From the NCBI RefSeq assembly GCF_001540865.1, contig NC_033631.1, positions 4,319,386 through 4,383,385 of the forward strand: 64,000 bases of DNA. The letters run 5' to 3'. Each line of letters starts with the position of its first letter. The first letter of the stretch is position 1. This document shows positions 47,153-57,584 of this stretch, piece by piece. The translations under genes and the position numbers were made by a program. Source of the DNA: Ananas comosus (Eukaryota > Streptophyta > Magnoliopsida > Poales > Bromeliaceae). The notes beneath the pieces were generated by a model. That model made no database searches. It was not told the origin of the DNA and saw only the letters and a program-made list of their open reading frames with translations.

Positions 47153-49753
47153 TGTGATGACTGAGATTTTGGCTGTGTAGCTAAACTCCTTGTTGACGAT
47201 ATTTTTGTGTGTAATTTAATTACATAAGCACTAGTCAAGTTTCAGGAGCAAACGAGTTAAGATGAAGAAGTCACGCGACCTTTAGGAATAACTTAAGTGA
47301 ATAGTAACTCAGGTTTTCCGGAGAGGCCGATCAGTGGAGATGGCTTCTTGTGCATATTGGCCTACGTTCATAGTTATCCAATAGCTCGTTTTCAATGGTT
47401 CGACTGCCCTGGACCCAATGGCACTGACGGATTTGAGTTTTGATGCACGGTTTTCGAGAAAAAGGAATTTTATCACTAAGAGGGTTTTTATTCCTTGCTA
47501 TTCTTGCGTTGCAAAACTTCTCATGCTCCATGCAGGTGTCCTGGAATAGGGTGAAGGATGTTTCAGGTACCTACCAGTGGTAGAGAATTCAAGTTCGAGT
47601 TTGAATTTGAGGTTTATTAGATTTACGCTTATATATAGGTGTGGTTTTTGGAAAATTGGAGAGTGAATGGGTTTCGTCGCAAATCAGCGAACATATCGGG
47701 CGAAACAAAATCGCGAGTTTGATGCCCCGGTCATGCTGAACGCATTGGCGCAGTCCGTTCGCAAATCCGACGGACGGATCGCCAGATATTGCGCATTTAT
47801 CGAGGAACAGTCGAATTGATGTTTTTGGGATTTCGCACGAAACCCCTTATATTTTATGCGTGGAATTCTACTAAACTCTAAAGGCTGATGCGCAAGGTTC
47901 TGTTACACACGCGGTTAAGAGCTCATCGACAACATCACTCTTTGGATGGTGGTACGCACGAAGTCGGCATGCTATAAAGTTGATTTTCAAGGTTTACCCT
48001 AACCCTAACCCCTAGTAACCTCAGCTGAGCCCTAGCCACCAACCCCTCCTCATGCTAAACTCCCTGCGTGCAGCCGCTACCGCCGCCGCCGCCGCCAACT
48101 AACCCAAGCTGGCCGGAGTAGCTGCCGAGCTCTCCTCCCTCTCCTTCTCCTCCCTTCTCTTATCTTGGGCTGGGAGCCAATCCTGCGGTTGCTTCTCCCT
48201 AGGCATCGTCGGCGTCACCTAGGTCCTACCGGAGCCTCCCCCTGCCGCCTCATCCCCGCCGTGCGCCGCTGCTGCGCCTGCGACCCCAAGGCGCGGCTAG
48301 AGCGCGCACACTGCCCACTTCGGGTGCAAACCTCACCGGGACCTCCCACAGCTAGCAGCACCTTTCCCTCGGCTCTCCGACACGAGCGCACCCGACCCAG
48401 ACCATCGCCGCCGCCGCCGCGTCTGGGCCAGGTTTTGCTCTGGCTACCGTGGGGTGTTGCGCGCGGCCGTCGCTGCTTAGCAGCACCTTCTTCCCCCTCC
48501 TCGCAACCCCAGGACACCGCCACCGCCGACCGGCATCGCCCCGAAGTCGCCGTCGCCGGAGAAGTCGAGCCGAACTCCCATCATCCCGTGCGGGCTAGGG
48601 CATAGCCGCCCGCCCCTCCGGCTGCGTCCCGCCACCGGTCGACACGCGCGCCGGCTTCCCTTGGCCGGACGCACTTGGCTGCCGCCGGTGCCTCCGCCAC
48701 CGAGGCCCCTTGCCAGCAGAATCGACGTCAAACCCGAGCCAAACCTCCCGCTGTCTGCCAACGCAAGCCCCAGCCCCCGCCAACCGGCCACACCCACCTC
48801 CTGCCGGCGCGCCCGTCGTCCGGCCGCCACCGGCCAACCCGTGCTCTCACTGGTCCCGATAAGCTTGACTACATGCTTTCTGCACACAGTATCGGGTTCG
48901 GATCACTATCCCGGCGATCCGAGGGCACCCCGACGCTCCCGCAAGTGAGCACGACAATCCCTGATCAGTGCCGATCATCATGCTCACCTCCTTTTGGGTC
49001 AGCGAAGCTCCGGTTTGCGAATTAAGCGCTGTTTAGGCACTGTGCGCTCAGTTCGCAGGTTTTTGTGTCGCTCCCACGCTCTCCACAGTGGACAGCCATG
49101 CTCCGAATCATGAGCACGGCCTCCGACACGTCGAGACCTATCAGCGTGCATCTCGGCCAAGCTTGAAAGTCCTCAGTTTGCGCTGACCGGCCGTAAAACC
49201 CCGAGAATCACATAAAATAATGTGATTTTAGGTGATCGCAGGGACTTTTATGCAAATTTACGCTTCGTGGCTGCTGTAGGAAGTACGTGCGGGCAGCGAG
49301 TGACCTCTGGACTAGTTGTCCAAGGTTCGAGGCCTTACGAAAATCGAATATCAATTTTCGGTGCGTTTTTCGATGAAATCTGCCAACGAAACGCAATTTC
49401 GGTTCGGATTTCTTTCGACGGTGCCTCACTGTAATTTGCTTTGTCGCTAAGCCTTATTGGCTGGTCACTTGTGTCGTTTCGAGAGTTCGGAGAAGACGGG
49501 TGAGCGACGGTGGGTTCCGGTGTCGAAATTGACACTTCCGGGAACCCGGATCGGAACGGTTATCCGACGATAATCGTCTCGATGTGAGGTTGCACGTTTG
49601 CTGCCAGGACACCTTAATTACGGTGTTGTGTGGCAGCGGGTGACTCGTGATGCGAGTCGGTGAGTCCCGGGACACTTCGTGGGTCTTGGTGGAGTCCCAG
49701 TGCGATTTTCGGGACTTTCGGTGTATTACGGCAATCGGTTTTGGGAGACCGAT
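47153..49753 (+). mobile_element. R1 LTR-like repeat, left and middle part
   Basis: TG at 47153 (tgtgatgactgag) follows a MITE terminus, so it is a likely LTR start. Bases 48880-49753 match 33170-34030 in the other R1 copy. The segment 48050-48880 is strongly GC- and CpG-rich with ccgccgcc runs. Its longest plus frame (48165-48605) is Pro/Arg/Ala-rich and resembles no family I know. The copy is interrupted at 49753 by a family A LTR, and its remainder is not in the window. Confidence 0.6.
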
Positions 49754-49929
49754 TGTAAGGAAGTGAATTCTCGAAATACGAGAGTTTGGCTTCATTTAGA
49801 ATCGACCAAGGGTCGTGTTGGTGAGCTTCGGAAAGGCCGAAGATGTCTAAATCACCAAAAGTGCCTTAGAGGCGAGTCCACAAGAGCAAATAGTGCAAAA
49901 CCTGCACTGGGCAAAAGTTGCTCTCGGGG

Positions 49930-50089
49930 ACCGGTCCCTGACAAGGAGAGACCGGTCCCCGAGGCTGGTGGTTGCGGGGTTGCTCGATACAATCGGTCCC
50001 AGGTTGAGGGGACCGGTCCCCAAACGCAAACCGAGCGAGAAAGCCAAAAAATTTGCGTAGTCCTGAAAATCCCACTCTCGGGGACCGGT
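49930..50089. promoter_or_regulatory. ACCGGT palindrome cluster in family A U3
   Basis: Perfect hexamers start at 49930, 49951, 50012 and 50084. Spacings of 21, 61 and 72 bp compare with 20, 41 and 20 in the solo LTR at 2738. A degenerate aatcggtccc is at 49991. Confidence 0.6.
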
Positions 50090-51703
50090 CCCTCCGCGGG
50101 AATTCTGCCCAGCAAAGGCAGTGCACAGAGGCAAAAGTGGAGAGGGCTGTTGGGATATTATTACAATATGAGGGCATATGGGTCCCTTCTCACTCTCTCT
50201 CCCTCATTTCCCCTCTCACCCTCACACACTCTCTTCTCTCTCTCTAGAAAGAAAAGAACAAAGGAGAGGAAGAAGAAGAAAAGATAAGGAAAAGAAGGAA
50301 GAAAAGGAAGGAGAAGAAGGAGATCAAGCTAAGAAGGCTTTTGGACCTCTCCCTCTTCCTCTCTTCTCTCTTTTGAAGCTAAACAAGAGGTAGGCTTCGA
50401 ACCCTAACTTATGAAACTTAGGGTTTTCGGGTTTTAGCTCTTGAGATGGGGTCAAATGGATCCCTAGCACCATGAATGGTGGGATTAGAGCTAGAATCTA
50501 GGGTTTTTGAAGTGGGTTTGCATAGTGCTAACCCTATGGCACCCAAATTAGGATATTTGGAAAAATAGAGGATTGATCTCATTTGACCCTCCTCTAATCT
50601 AATTGCTAGGTGTCTAAACGCAAGAGCGAAGTCGGATTTTCGATTCGTCAAGCGGGCGAAAAGATATTGGCGAAACAAGGCCAACCAAGCTTCATTTCGA
50701 CCTAAGAGGCCGAGACGTCGTCGTAACGTTCGTTGGAGGGCATTTCTAGAACCTCCATACCCTCAAGAGGTGGGGGGTATCCATCCCGAAGCAACCGGGT
50801 TTCTCTTTATGTATAAGTTCTTTATATTGGTCATATATGAATATTATGCATTATAGGATTAGTAGATAGTTGCAATTCTAATTCCTTGCATGCTTCTTAG
50901 TAGTGTAACTTGTAAGTTGGACACATGGACTAGGGTAGCATGAGGATTGGGTCTTGTAACATGGAATCCTATAGTGGCATAAAGAGCCGAACTTGGACAT
51001 ATGATAGCCTAATAGAGTGGCATTGAACTAGTGTAGTAGAAACACTAATTGGACGAGTGGCATGTGAACTAGTTAAAGAACATTACTACAATGACTAAAC
51101 GAGTGGCATCGAGTCTAGTGTAGTAACATGACATGGTTCTAGGGATAGTAGAAATCCCAGCATCTAGGATGCATTGTATACTGTGCAGCAGAGGCACATT
51201 GACCCTAGTAGACAGGGTATCCTCTTGAGAGGATTGGATCATACTCACTAGTCTGTTTTCGCTTGTTGGTGGTCGCTCCACCGAAGCACGAGTCTCCGGA
51301 GTACTTCACTAGGGGCAGACGTAGTTGTCCCGCAGACGGTCTCGATGTGCGAGTGCAGCTTCTCCTCACCTATGAGATTGAGAGTGAGTCGAGGATTTAA
51401 CCTACGGGTTAGCCAAGTAGATTGGGTAATAAACATGAATGGCATAGTAGAATTGCATTATTACCTCGAGTAGACATAGTGTATTTTGTAGATTGCATTG
51501 CTATATACTTTTATATACTCATGACATGATACTAGCATGATAGTAGGTTCATTGCGAATGAATATTGCATGCATTGCTCATTATTGAAGGCATGGTAGAA
51601 TAATTGCAGTTTACTTTTCTATCTATCTATCTACCTATCTATCTGCTTATGCCTGCTTAGACCTAGTGGGAAAATCGGCGGAGTCGGCGGCCGAACCCAC
51701 TGG

Positions 51704-51723
51704 GAACTATATTCATATAGTTC
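51704..51723. promoter_or_regulatory. Conserved LTR hairpin (best copy, family A)
   Basis: gaactatat and atatagttc form a 9-bp perfect stem with a 2-base loop, between cccactggg and tctcacccc. Equivalent hairpins are at 31001-31020 (B), 41322-41340 and 13868-13887 (C), 1735-1753 and 3229-3247 (A, minus), 14499-14516 (A') and 35676-35689 (R1). Function unknown. It lies in the transcribed part of the LTR, 260-520 bases before the 3' end. Confidence 0.7.
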
Positions 51724-52219
51724 TCACCCCGTGTGGTTTTGGGAGACAGGTACACACAGGGGCGAGCCGAGCGAGGATCGCAGCAAGGGCATAGCGCCCT
51801 AAGTAAGTAGTTAGTAGCTTTCCTTTTTGCATATAGAGTACCCTCGTGTACTAGAAAATGTATATTTTGGATAGGCATTGGAGAGCTATGAGGTATTTTG
51901 GGAAAAACATGTATTTACATTTTGGAAGATGAAAAGGTAATGTAACCAAATGATGTAACTATTGAATGGTTGTAATAGTTAAACTATCTCTCTTTATACA
52001 CTTGTACATTTACTTGTGATTCTTGCTCTTAGTTATATTGCACTTGTGTGCATCGTATTTGATCATATATGTTATTTAAGCAAATTCCTGGGTGCTTAAT
52101 TGTACTTGATCAGGTTGTTTGGGCCTTGGGCGGACAGCGGAGATCCTGTCCGTTCGGCGTCCGTCGGCCGCGCCCGAACCGGACCAAATTGGTAGGGGTT
52201 TCGGGGCGGGGGCGCGACA

Positions 52220-52578
52220 ATGTTGGTATCAGAGCAATTAAGAGCAAGTAAAGAGAGAGTCTAGGATGGACCTAGGAGACCTAGGTTGGCAACCTTAAAG
52301 TGATAAGCACATGAGAGAATCGTGAACCTATATCGATTGAGGGAGAATCCGATTAGGTCGGATCGAGTATAGATCTCTAGTGTGGCTAGAGATAGATCCG
52401 AGCGGTGTTAGTCCTAAGCTCGAGGGGTTTGTGTTGGCGGCCGACAACACGACGCTAAGAGTTAGAACTAATACGCTAGTGTACGTCCGCTGGTGGCGGA
52501 GTCGAGTCGCGTAATACAGTATATGCGACGAAGTTAGATGGGTTAGGTGACTAACCCGGTTGTCGCGTTGCAGGAACG
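52220..52578 (+). other. Primer-binding site and leader of element D
   Basis: TGGTATCAGAGC at 52224-52235, 4 bases after the LTR, then an untranslated leader to the gag ATG at 52579. Confidence 0.92.
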
Positions 52579-53891
52579 ATGTCCCCAAGACGCTACGTCC
52601 GTAGATCCGTTCCGGCACCGTCTCCTGAGGTGCCCGAGGAAGCCGGATCTAGTGAAGTGCAGGAGTTACGGGCGCAAGTGTCGGCATTGTGCAGCGCCAG
52701 GAGAGTCGATTCGAGCAGCTCCAAGGGCTTATGTAGCGGCATTTGGCGGCGGCAACTGCAGCTGCGACTGAGGGCCGTGACCCGCCCCCGCCTCCAACTC
52801 GTGCGCCTACGGCGACTGAGGGCGAGGGCATTGCGGCAGTTCCAGTGGTAACATGTCCTCCGCTGGCGAGCCTTCCTCCGGCGGCATCGGGTTCTACGAC
52901 ACCCGATGCGACCGCATTGGAGGCGGAGAGGGAGCGCACGCTTGCGGCTCTCGAGAAGTTCCGAAGGTTCAATCCACCGACCTTCAACGGGGAAAAGGTC
53001 GAGCCATGGATGGTCGAGTCATGGGTGGACTCGATGTAGACCTTGTTTGAAGACCTCTACACCTTGGAGAAGGACAAGGTCCCCCTCGCCACTCACTGCT
53101 TAGAGCGAACGGCGAAGGTTTGGTAGAAGCGGATCAAGCGGGATCGGGCTTCCAACCTTCCGCCGTTGACGTGGGAAGAGTTCCGGGGATTATTCTATGT
53201 CAACTACTTCCCCGATAGCGAGAAGCAGCTCCAAGAGCAGTTTCGGAAGTTGAAACAGGGTAGCCGCACGGTAGCGGAATATGAGCGGGAGTTCTCTCAC
53301 ATTATCGATTGCGTCCCAGACGTAGTGCGAGACGACAGAGACTGAGCCGATTGGTTCGAGAGAGGACTCCGGGCAGATATTTACCGGGCGGTGCATATCT
53401 TGAAGTTCACTACCTTCGCGGAGGTGCTCGATAGAGCATTGTGGGCAGAGCAAGGAAATGCTCACATCCGAGAGGAGCGAGAGGCGTCCGAGAACGACGG
53501 TGGCAGGAAACGGGCTCAAGGCGGTTCGAGAGCTCAATCGAGGTCAAGGAAGCCCCCGAAGTATCCGCGAACCCAATCAAAGAGCCGCGGGCCACAACGG
53601 TGTACGATTTGTGGCGGAAACCACGAGCCAAGGATGTGCGATCAACGGGAGGGAAAGTGCTTCACTTGCAGCCAGGCGGGCCATATTAGCCACTACTGTC
53701 CGATGAGGGCTTCACCTGCCCCTTCGATCGCGTCAGCTCCGGCGACTCCGGCGCAATATGGAGGAGTCCCACCTACTGCGTCGTCGGCTGGGCGTGCGAT
53801 GGTGCCACGCCAACCTGAGGCAACAAGATCGGCTCCGAGCGGGCGGGTATTCGCCGCTCAGACTCAAGCTGAGGAACCTGCCGAGGCGTAG
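52579..53891 (+). pseudogene. gag: Element D (family A) gag, broken
   Basis: Starts MSPRRYVRRSVPAPSPEVPE at 52579. Compared with the minus-strand copy at 490-910, about ten bases are missing near 52687 (the ctagtgggcgtga region), which shifts the frame. The main frame then runs to 53891 with stops at 52734, 53037, 53124, 53343 and 53889. Capsid motifs are FNPPTFNGEKVEPWMVESW, WEEFRGLFYVNYFP and LKQGSRTVAEYEREF. Knuckles are CTICGGNHEPRMC and CFTCSQAGHISHYC. Most stops fit CAG-to-TAG, TGG-to-TAG or CGA-to-TGA changes. Confidence 0.9.
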
Positions 53892-54877
53892 GATCGCCAT
53901 GTACTCGCGGGTATGGTTTTAATTAACGGAGTTCGCTCCAGGGCTATGTTTGATACAGGTGCTACGCATTCATTCATCAGTAGGACATTTGCACGAATGC
54001 ATGACATAAAATTACAAGAGTGCAAGCACTTGGAGGGTATCGGGCCCTGGGCGGGACTTTATAGTCCGTAAGGAGAGTTTGGCTTGTCCAGTACCGCTAG
54101 GTGACTGGATAATGCCAATCCGTATGTTGATGTTCAAAAAGTTAAAGGACTTCGACGTCATTCTAGGAATGGATTGGCTCTCGAAGTACTATGCGACCAT
54201 TCACTGCAGAAATAAGGTCGTAACGTTTCGAGAGCCAGGCCAGGAGGAATTCACCTACCGGGCCTGTAGAAGCTCGCGCTTCGCTGCTATGGTGTCAGCG
54301 ACGAGGGCGAGGAAGTTGATTAACAGCGGTTGCGTGGCCTACTTGGCAACCGTTGTGGAAGTCGATAGGACGACTCTAGCGCTCGAGGAGTTATCCGTGG
54401 TTCGGGAATTTCCAGACGTATTTCCCGCGGAGTTACCAGGAATGCCGCCAGACCGGAAGATCGAGTTCGTGATAGACTTGGTTCCAGGAACCGCGCCTAT
54501 CTCGAAGGCTCCGTATCGGATGGCGCCGGCAGAATTGAAGGAGTTCCGGGCTCAGTTATTGGATCTCCTTGATAGGGAATTTATACGGCCGAGTGTATCG
54601 CCGTGGGGAGCCCCGGTTCTATTCGTGCGAAAGAATGACGGATCGCTTCGACTCTGCATAGACTATCGCGAGTTGAACAAGGTCACGATCAGGAATAAGT
54701 ACCCGTTGCCCAGGATCGATGATTTATTTGATCAGCTACAAGGGTCTCGAGTTTACTCAAAGATTGATCTCCAATCCGGTTATCATCAGTTGAAGATTAA
54801 GCCGGAAGATGTACAGAAGACCGCGTTTCGCACGCGGTATGGACATTATGAATTCACGGTCATGCCGTTTGGGCTCA
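53892..54877 (+). pseudogene. pol: Element D protease and N-terminal half of RT
   Basis: The protease motif DTGATHSF is at 53953. A frameshift lies near 54040, after which the frame is open from 54079. RT motifs present are [55 protein letters not shown] and FTVMPFGL. The frame then runs into an inverted-repeat element at about 54878, before the catalytic Asp-Asp motif. RNase H, integrase, chromodomain and 3' LTR are absent from the window, so the truncation removed about 3 kb of coding sequence. Confidence 0.9.
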
Positions 54878-55065
54878 TGGTGCTATCGAGTTTCTGCCGT
54901 TATCATTTCCACCCGTTAAATTATAATATTCAACCGACCACCCACTCAACTCTAGGGGACCACTATCATCATAATCGGAGACCATTATCATCCTAACCGC
55001 ACATCCTTTCATCCAACGGCTGAAAACTCGATAGCACCAAGCGTTTGGTACTATCAATAGCATAG
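54878..55065. mobile_element. MITE with gctatcgag termini, truncating RT
   Basis: Begins atggtgctatcgagtttctg and ends caccaagcgtttggtactat, with an inner segment related to 46853-47078. Its left edge is the exact point where the RT homology stops. The right edge leads to a (TA)n tract. Confidence 0.65.
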
Positions 55066-55069
55066 TAGC

Positions 55070-55106
<37 letters not shown>
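55066..55106. repeat. (TA)n-(GA)n tract
   Basis: A pure TA run followed by a pure GA run links two MITEs. Confidence 0.9.
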
Positions 55107-55109
<3 letters not shown>

Positions 55110-55653
55110 TTGAGCTAGAATACTATCAGTAGCAAACGGGCTCCGTTGCCACCCATTTGTTTTCGATGATGGAGCCTCCAAATCGACGATCGGCACCGTT
55201 GAATATGATCTATACCACTTAAAGTGTTTAGAAATCAAATTTCATACATTTTGGATATTATTCTCTTATCAATCGAGTGGACACAAAAATGAACAGCTGA
55301 AAATGAATATTTGTTAAAAAATGATGATAGGAGTCTTGTAGTCAAGATCAAAAGCATAGATCTTGTTTTAAATATATAGTTTAAAGAATTTTCTAACAAA
55401 ATTTCAATTGATTTGGATATCTTTACGCCGTTAAACGAGAAAACGCCTCATATCGACCATTAAAATTACAAATTTTGAAACCCTTTGATCATATTAGGCA
55501 AATGATGTCGAAAAGATTTGAAATTTGATTCCTAAACACTTCAAGTGGTATAGATCATGTTCAACGGTGCCGATCGTCGATTTGGAGGCTCTATCATCGA
55601 AAACAAATGGGTGGCAACGGAGCCTGTTTGCTATCGATAGTATTCTAGCTCAA

Positions 55654-55656
<3 letters not shown>
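55107..55656. mobile_element. Inverted-repeat element M2, copy 1
   Basis: The left end gagttgagctagaatactat pairs with atagtattctagctcaactc at the right. The arms extend about 150 bases, including ccaaatcgacgatcggcacc. The internal segment is AT-rich without coding. A (CT)n-(TA)n tract follows to 55731. Confidence 0.88.
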
Positions 55657-55730
<74 letters not shown>

Positions 55731-55734
<4 letters not shown>

Positions 55735-55959
55735 TGAGCTCCTATGCTTTTAAAAGTACCAAGTTATTAGTACTTGTAGATTTTTGGCCATTGGATTAAG
55801 GAATGTACGGTTATGGATGATGTGGGCCCCATAGGGTTGAGTGGGTTTTTGGTTGAATAGTATAATCTAATGAATGAAAATGATCAAAGGCGTAAATCTA
55901 ACGGTAAAAAATTTACAAGCATCAAATACTTGGTGCTTTTACAAGCACCATACCCGGAC

Positions 55960-55960
<1 letters not shown>
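55731..55960. mobile_element. MITE related to the 46853 element
   Basis: The ends share the aaag(t/c)accaagt word in inverted orientation, and the centre contains gatgtgggccccatagggtt, as in the element at 46853. (TA)n tracts flank both sides. Confidence 0.75.
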
Positions 55961-55995
<35 letters not shown>

Positions 55996-55998
<3 letters not shown>

Positions 55999-56536
55999 TT
56001 GAACTAGAATACTATCGATAGCAAACGGGCTCCATTGCCACCCATTTATTTTCGATGATGAAGCCTCCAAATCGACGATCGGCACAGTTGAACTTGATCT
56101 ATACCACTTGAAGTGTTTAGAAATCAAATTTCAAATCTTTTCGACATCATTTGCCTAATGATCAAAGGGTTTCAAAATTTGTAATTTTAATGGTCGATAT
56201 GAGGCGTTTTCTCGTTTAACGGCGTAAAGATATCCAAATCAATTGAATTTTTGTTAGAAAATTCTTTAAACTATTTAAAACAAGATCTATACTCTTGATC
56301 TTGATTACAAGACTCCTATCATCATTTTTTAAAGAATATTCATTTTCAGCCGTTCATTTTTGTGTCCACTCGATGGATAAAAGAACAATATCGAAAATGT
56401 ATGAAATTTGATTTCTAAACACTTCAAGTGGTATAGATCATATTCAACGGTGCCGATCGTCGATTTGGAGGCTCCATCATCGAAAACAAATGGGTGGCAA
56501 CGGAGCCCGTTTGCTATCGATAGTATTCTAGCTCAA

Positions 56537-56539
<3 letters not shown>
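55996..56539. mobile_element. Inverted-repeat element M2, copy 2 (opposite orientation)
   Basis: Same termini as copy 1, but the internal segment is the reverse complement of that at 55260-55480 (compare gtgtccactcgatgg with atcgagtggacac). The two M2 copies therefore lie in opposite orientation around the 55731 MITE. A (TA)n tract follows to 56574. Confidence 0.85.
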
Positions 56540-56577
<38 letters not shown>

Positions 56578-56662
56578 CAAGCATGATCACTAACTTGAGG
56601 GTTAGTAGTCAATCCATAAATAACATATTCTAATAAAATAATTTATAATCAATAGTGCTACA

Positions 56663-56932
56663 GGGTAAATTGCACTTTTACCCCCTGAACTTTTAGCGAG
56701 TTTCACTTTATCCCCCAAACTCCTAAAATAGACATCTAACATTCTAAACTCTAATATTTCATTGGTGTTACCCTTTTCGCCAGTTTTCGATTAACGGAGC
56801 TTGACAGAAAATTGACGGAAGAGGTAACATGAATGAAATATTAGAGTTTAGGGTATTAGATGTCCATTTTAAAAGTTCAATAGGTAAAGTAAACCTTCAC
56901 CAAAAGTTCAGGGGGTAAGAGTGCAATTTACC
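56663..56932. mobile_element. Palindromic MITE, about 270 bp (copy 2)
   Basis: Same element as 46112-46381: gggtaaattgcactttta at the left, gagtgcaatttaccc at the right, mirrored ctaatatttcatt words, near-complete inverted repeat. Confidence 0.85.
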
Positions 56933-57163
56933 CGATTTTTTTCCATACTTACCGTAAACATATGTTTTGCTAGATTCTAAGTTGAATTACTTTGCCAGCA
57001 ATTGAAACATTGTTTCTATACTTCAATATTTGTTGTGACCAGTTAGAACCAAACTGACCACTGTCTAATCTGAAGCCTCAAATCATCTTGAAGTGGAGAT
57101 CTAGACAAGAAGCATGAAGAATCTGAATGTCTCATTAGAATTTTAATTATCAGAGAGTATTTC
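56933..57163. other. Unassigned flank of element E
   Basis: No gene or repeat edge was recognised. The element E LTR starts at its right end, after atttc. Confidence 0.35.
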
Positions 57164-57465
57164 TGTAGTGTTCCGGAGGTTTGGATAGGATTAGCTACAG
57201 TATTAGTGACTGGTCGACACATCTGGAGAGTGTCGGACTGAGTCGGAGTCGTTTCTGCACGAAATGGATGCGGAAATGAACTCGGCGCACTCAAATAAGC
57301 AAAACTAGAGTTTTGCCAAATTCGGGCGCCCAGAACAGGGTTTGGGTCGCCCAGAACTTGCAGTGCAGAACTGAGCAGAACAGGAAGACAATTCGGATCC
57401 TAGTTTCGGGCGCCCAGAAGTGGGTCCGAAAATTTACCTCGTGAACATCGTTTGCGCTAACACAG
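57164..57465 (+). mobile_element. Element E 5' LTR, first 300 bases only
   Basis: Starts tgtagtgttccggaggtttg and aligns with the 3' LTR from 62190 for about 305 bases. By hand I count about 15 substitutions and one small indel (about 5 percent), mostly transitions. Beyond gctaacac the match ends. The rest of the LTR, primer site, leader and gag start are missing, so this copy cannot be reverse transcribed. Confidence 0.9.
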
Positions 57466-57545
57466 TGTTGGCTGCCTTGACAGAAGTGACAATTGGCTGC
57501 CTTGACAGAGGGAGCAGTTGGCTGCCTTGACAGAGGTGACAAGGC
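57466..57545. repeat. Short tandem repeat at the deletion junction of element E
   Basis: Three units of ttggctgccttgacagag followed by gtgaca or gagcag, about 33 bases each, lie between the broken LTR and the gag frame. They are absent from the 3' LTR. Confidence 0.8.
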
Positions 57546-57584
57546 AGCAGGGGGCATTGTTATAGAGGATGTGTGAGAGGTTAA

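Larger units (their letters stand above)
49754..52219 (+). mobile_element. Family A 5' LTR, complete
   Basis: TG at 49754 (tgtaaggaagtgaattctcg) to CA at 52219 (gggcgcgaca), 2466 bp. Contains ACCGGT at 49930, 49951, 50012 and 50084, a purine-rich leader near 50240-50340, repeated gtggcat(c/g) words near 50950-51110, a perfect copy of the conserved hairpin (51704-51723), and the tail. It was inserted into R1 after ccgat (49749-49753). The 3' LTR is absent. Confidence 0.92.

Noticed and set aside
47996..48014. Telomere-like ccctaaccctaaccc motif
   Set aside because: Only about two and a half units, within a C-rich LTR-like segment, so far too short for an interstitial telomere.
48165..48605. 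146-codon GC-rich plus-strand ORF as a gene
   Set aside because: Long frames are expected by chance at this GC content, several frames are open at once, and the product is low-complexity Pro/Arg/Ala with no motif I know.
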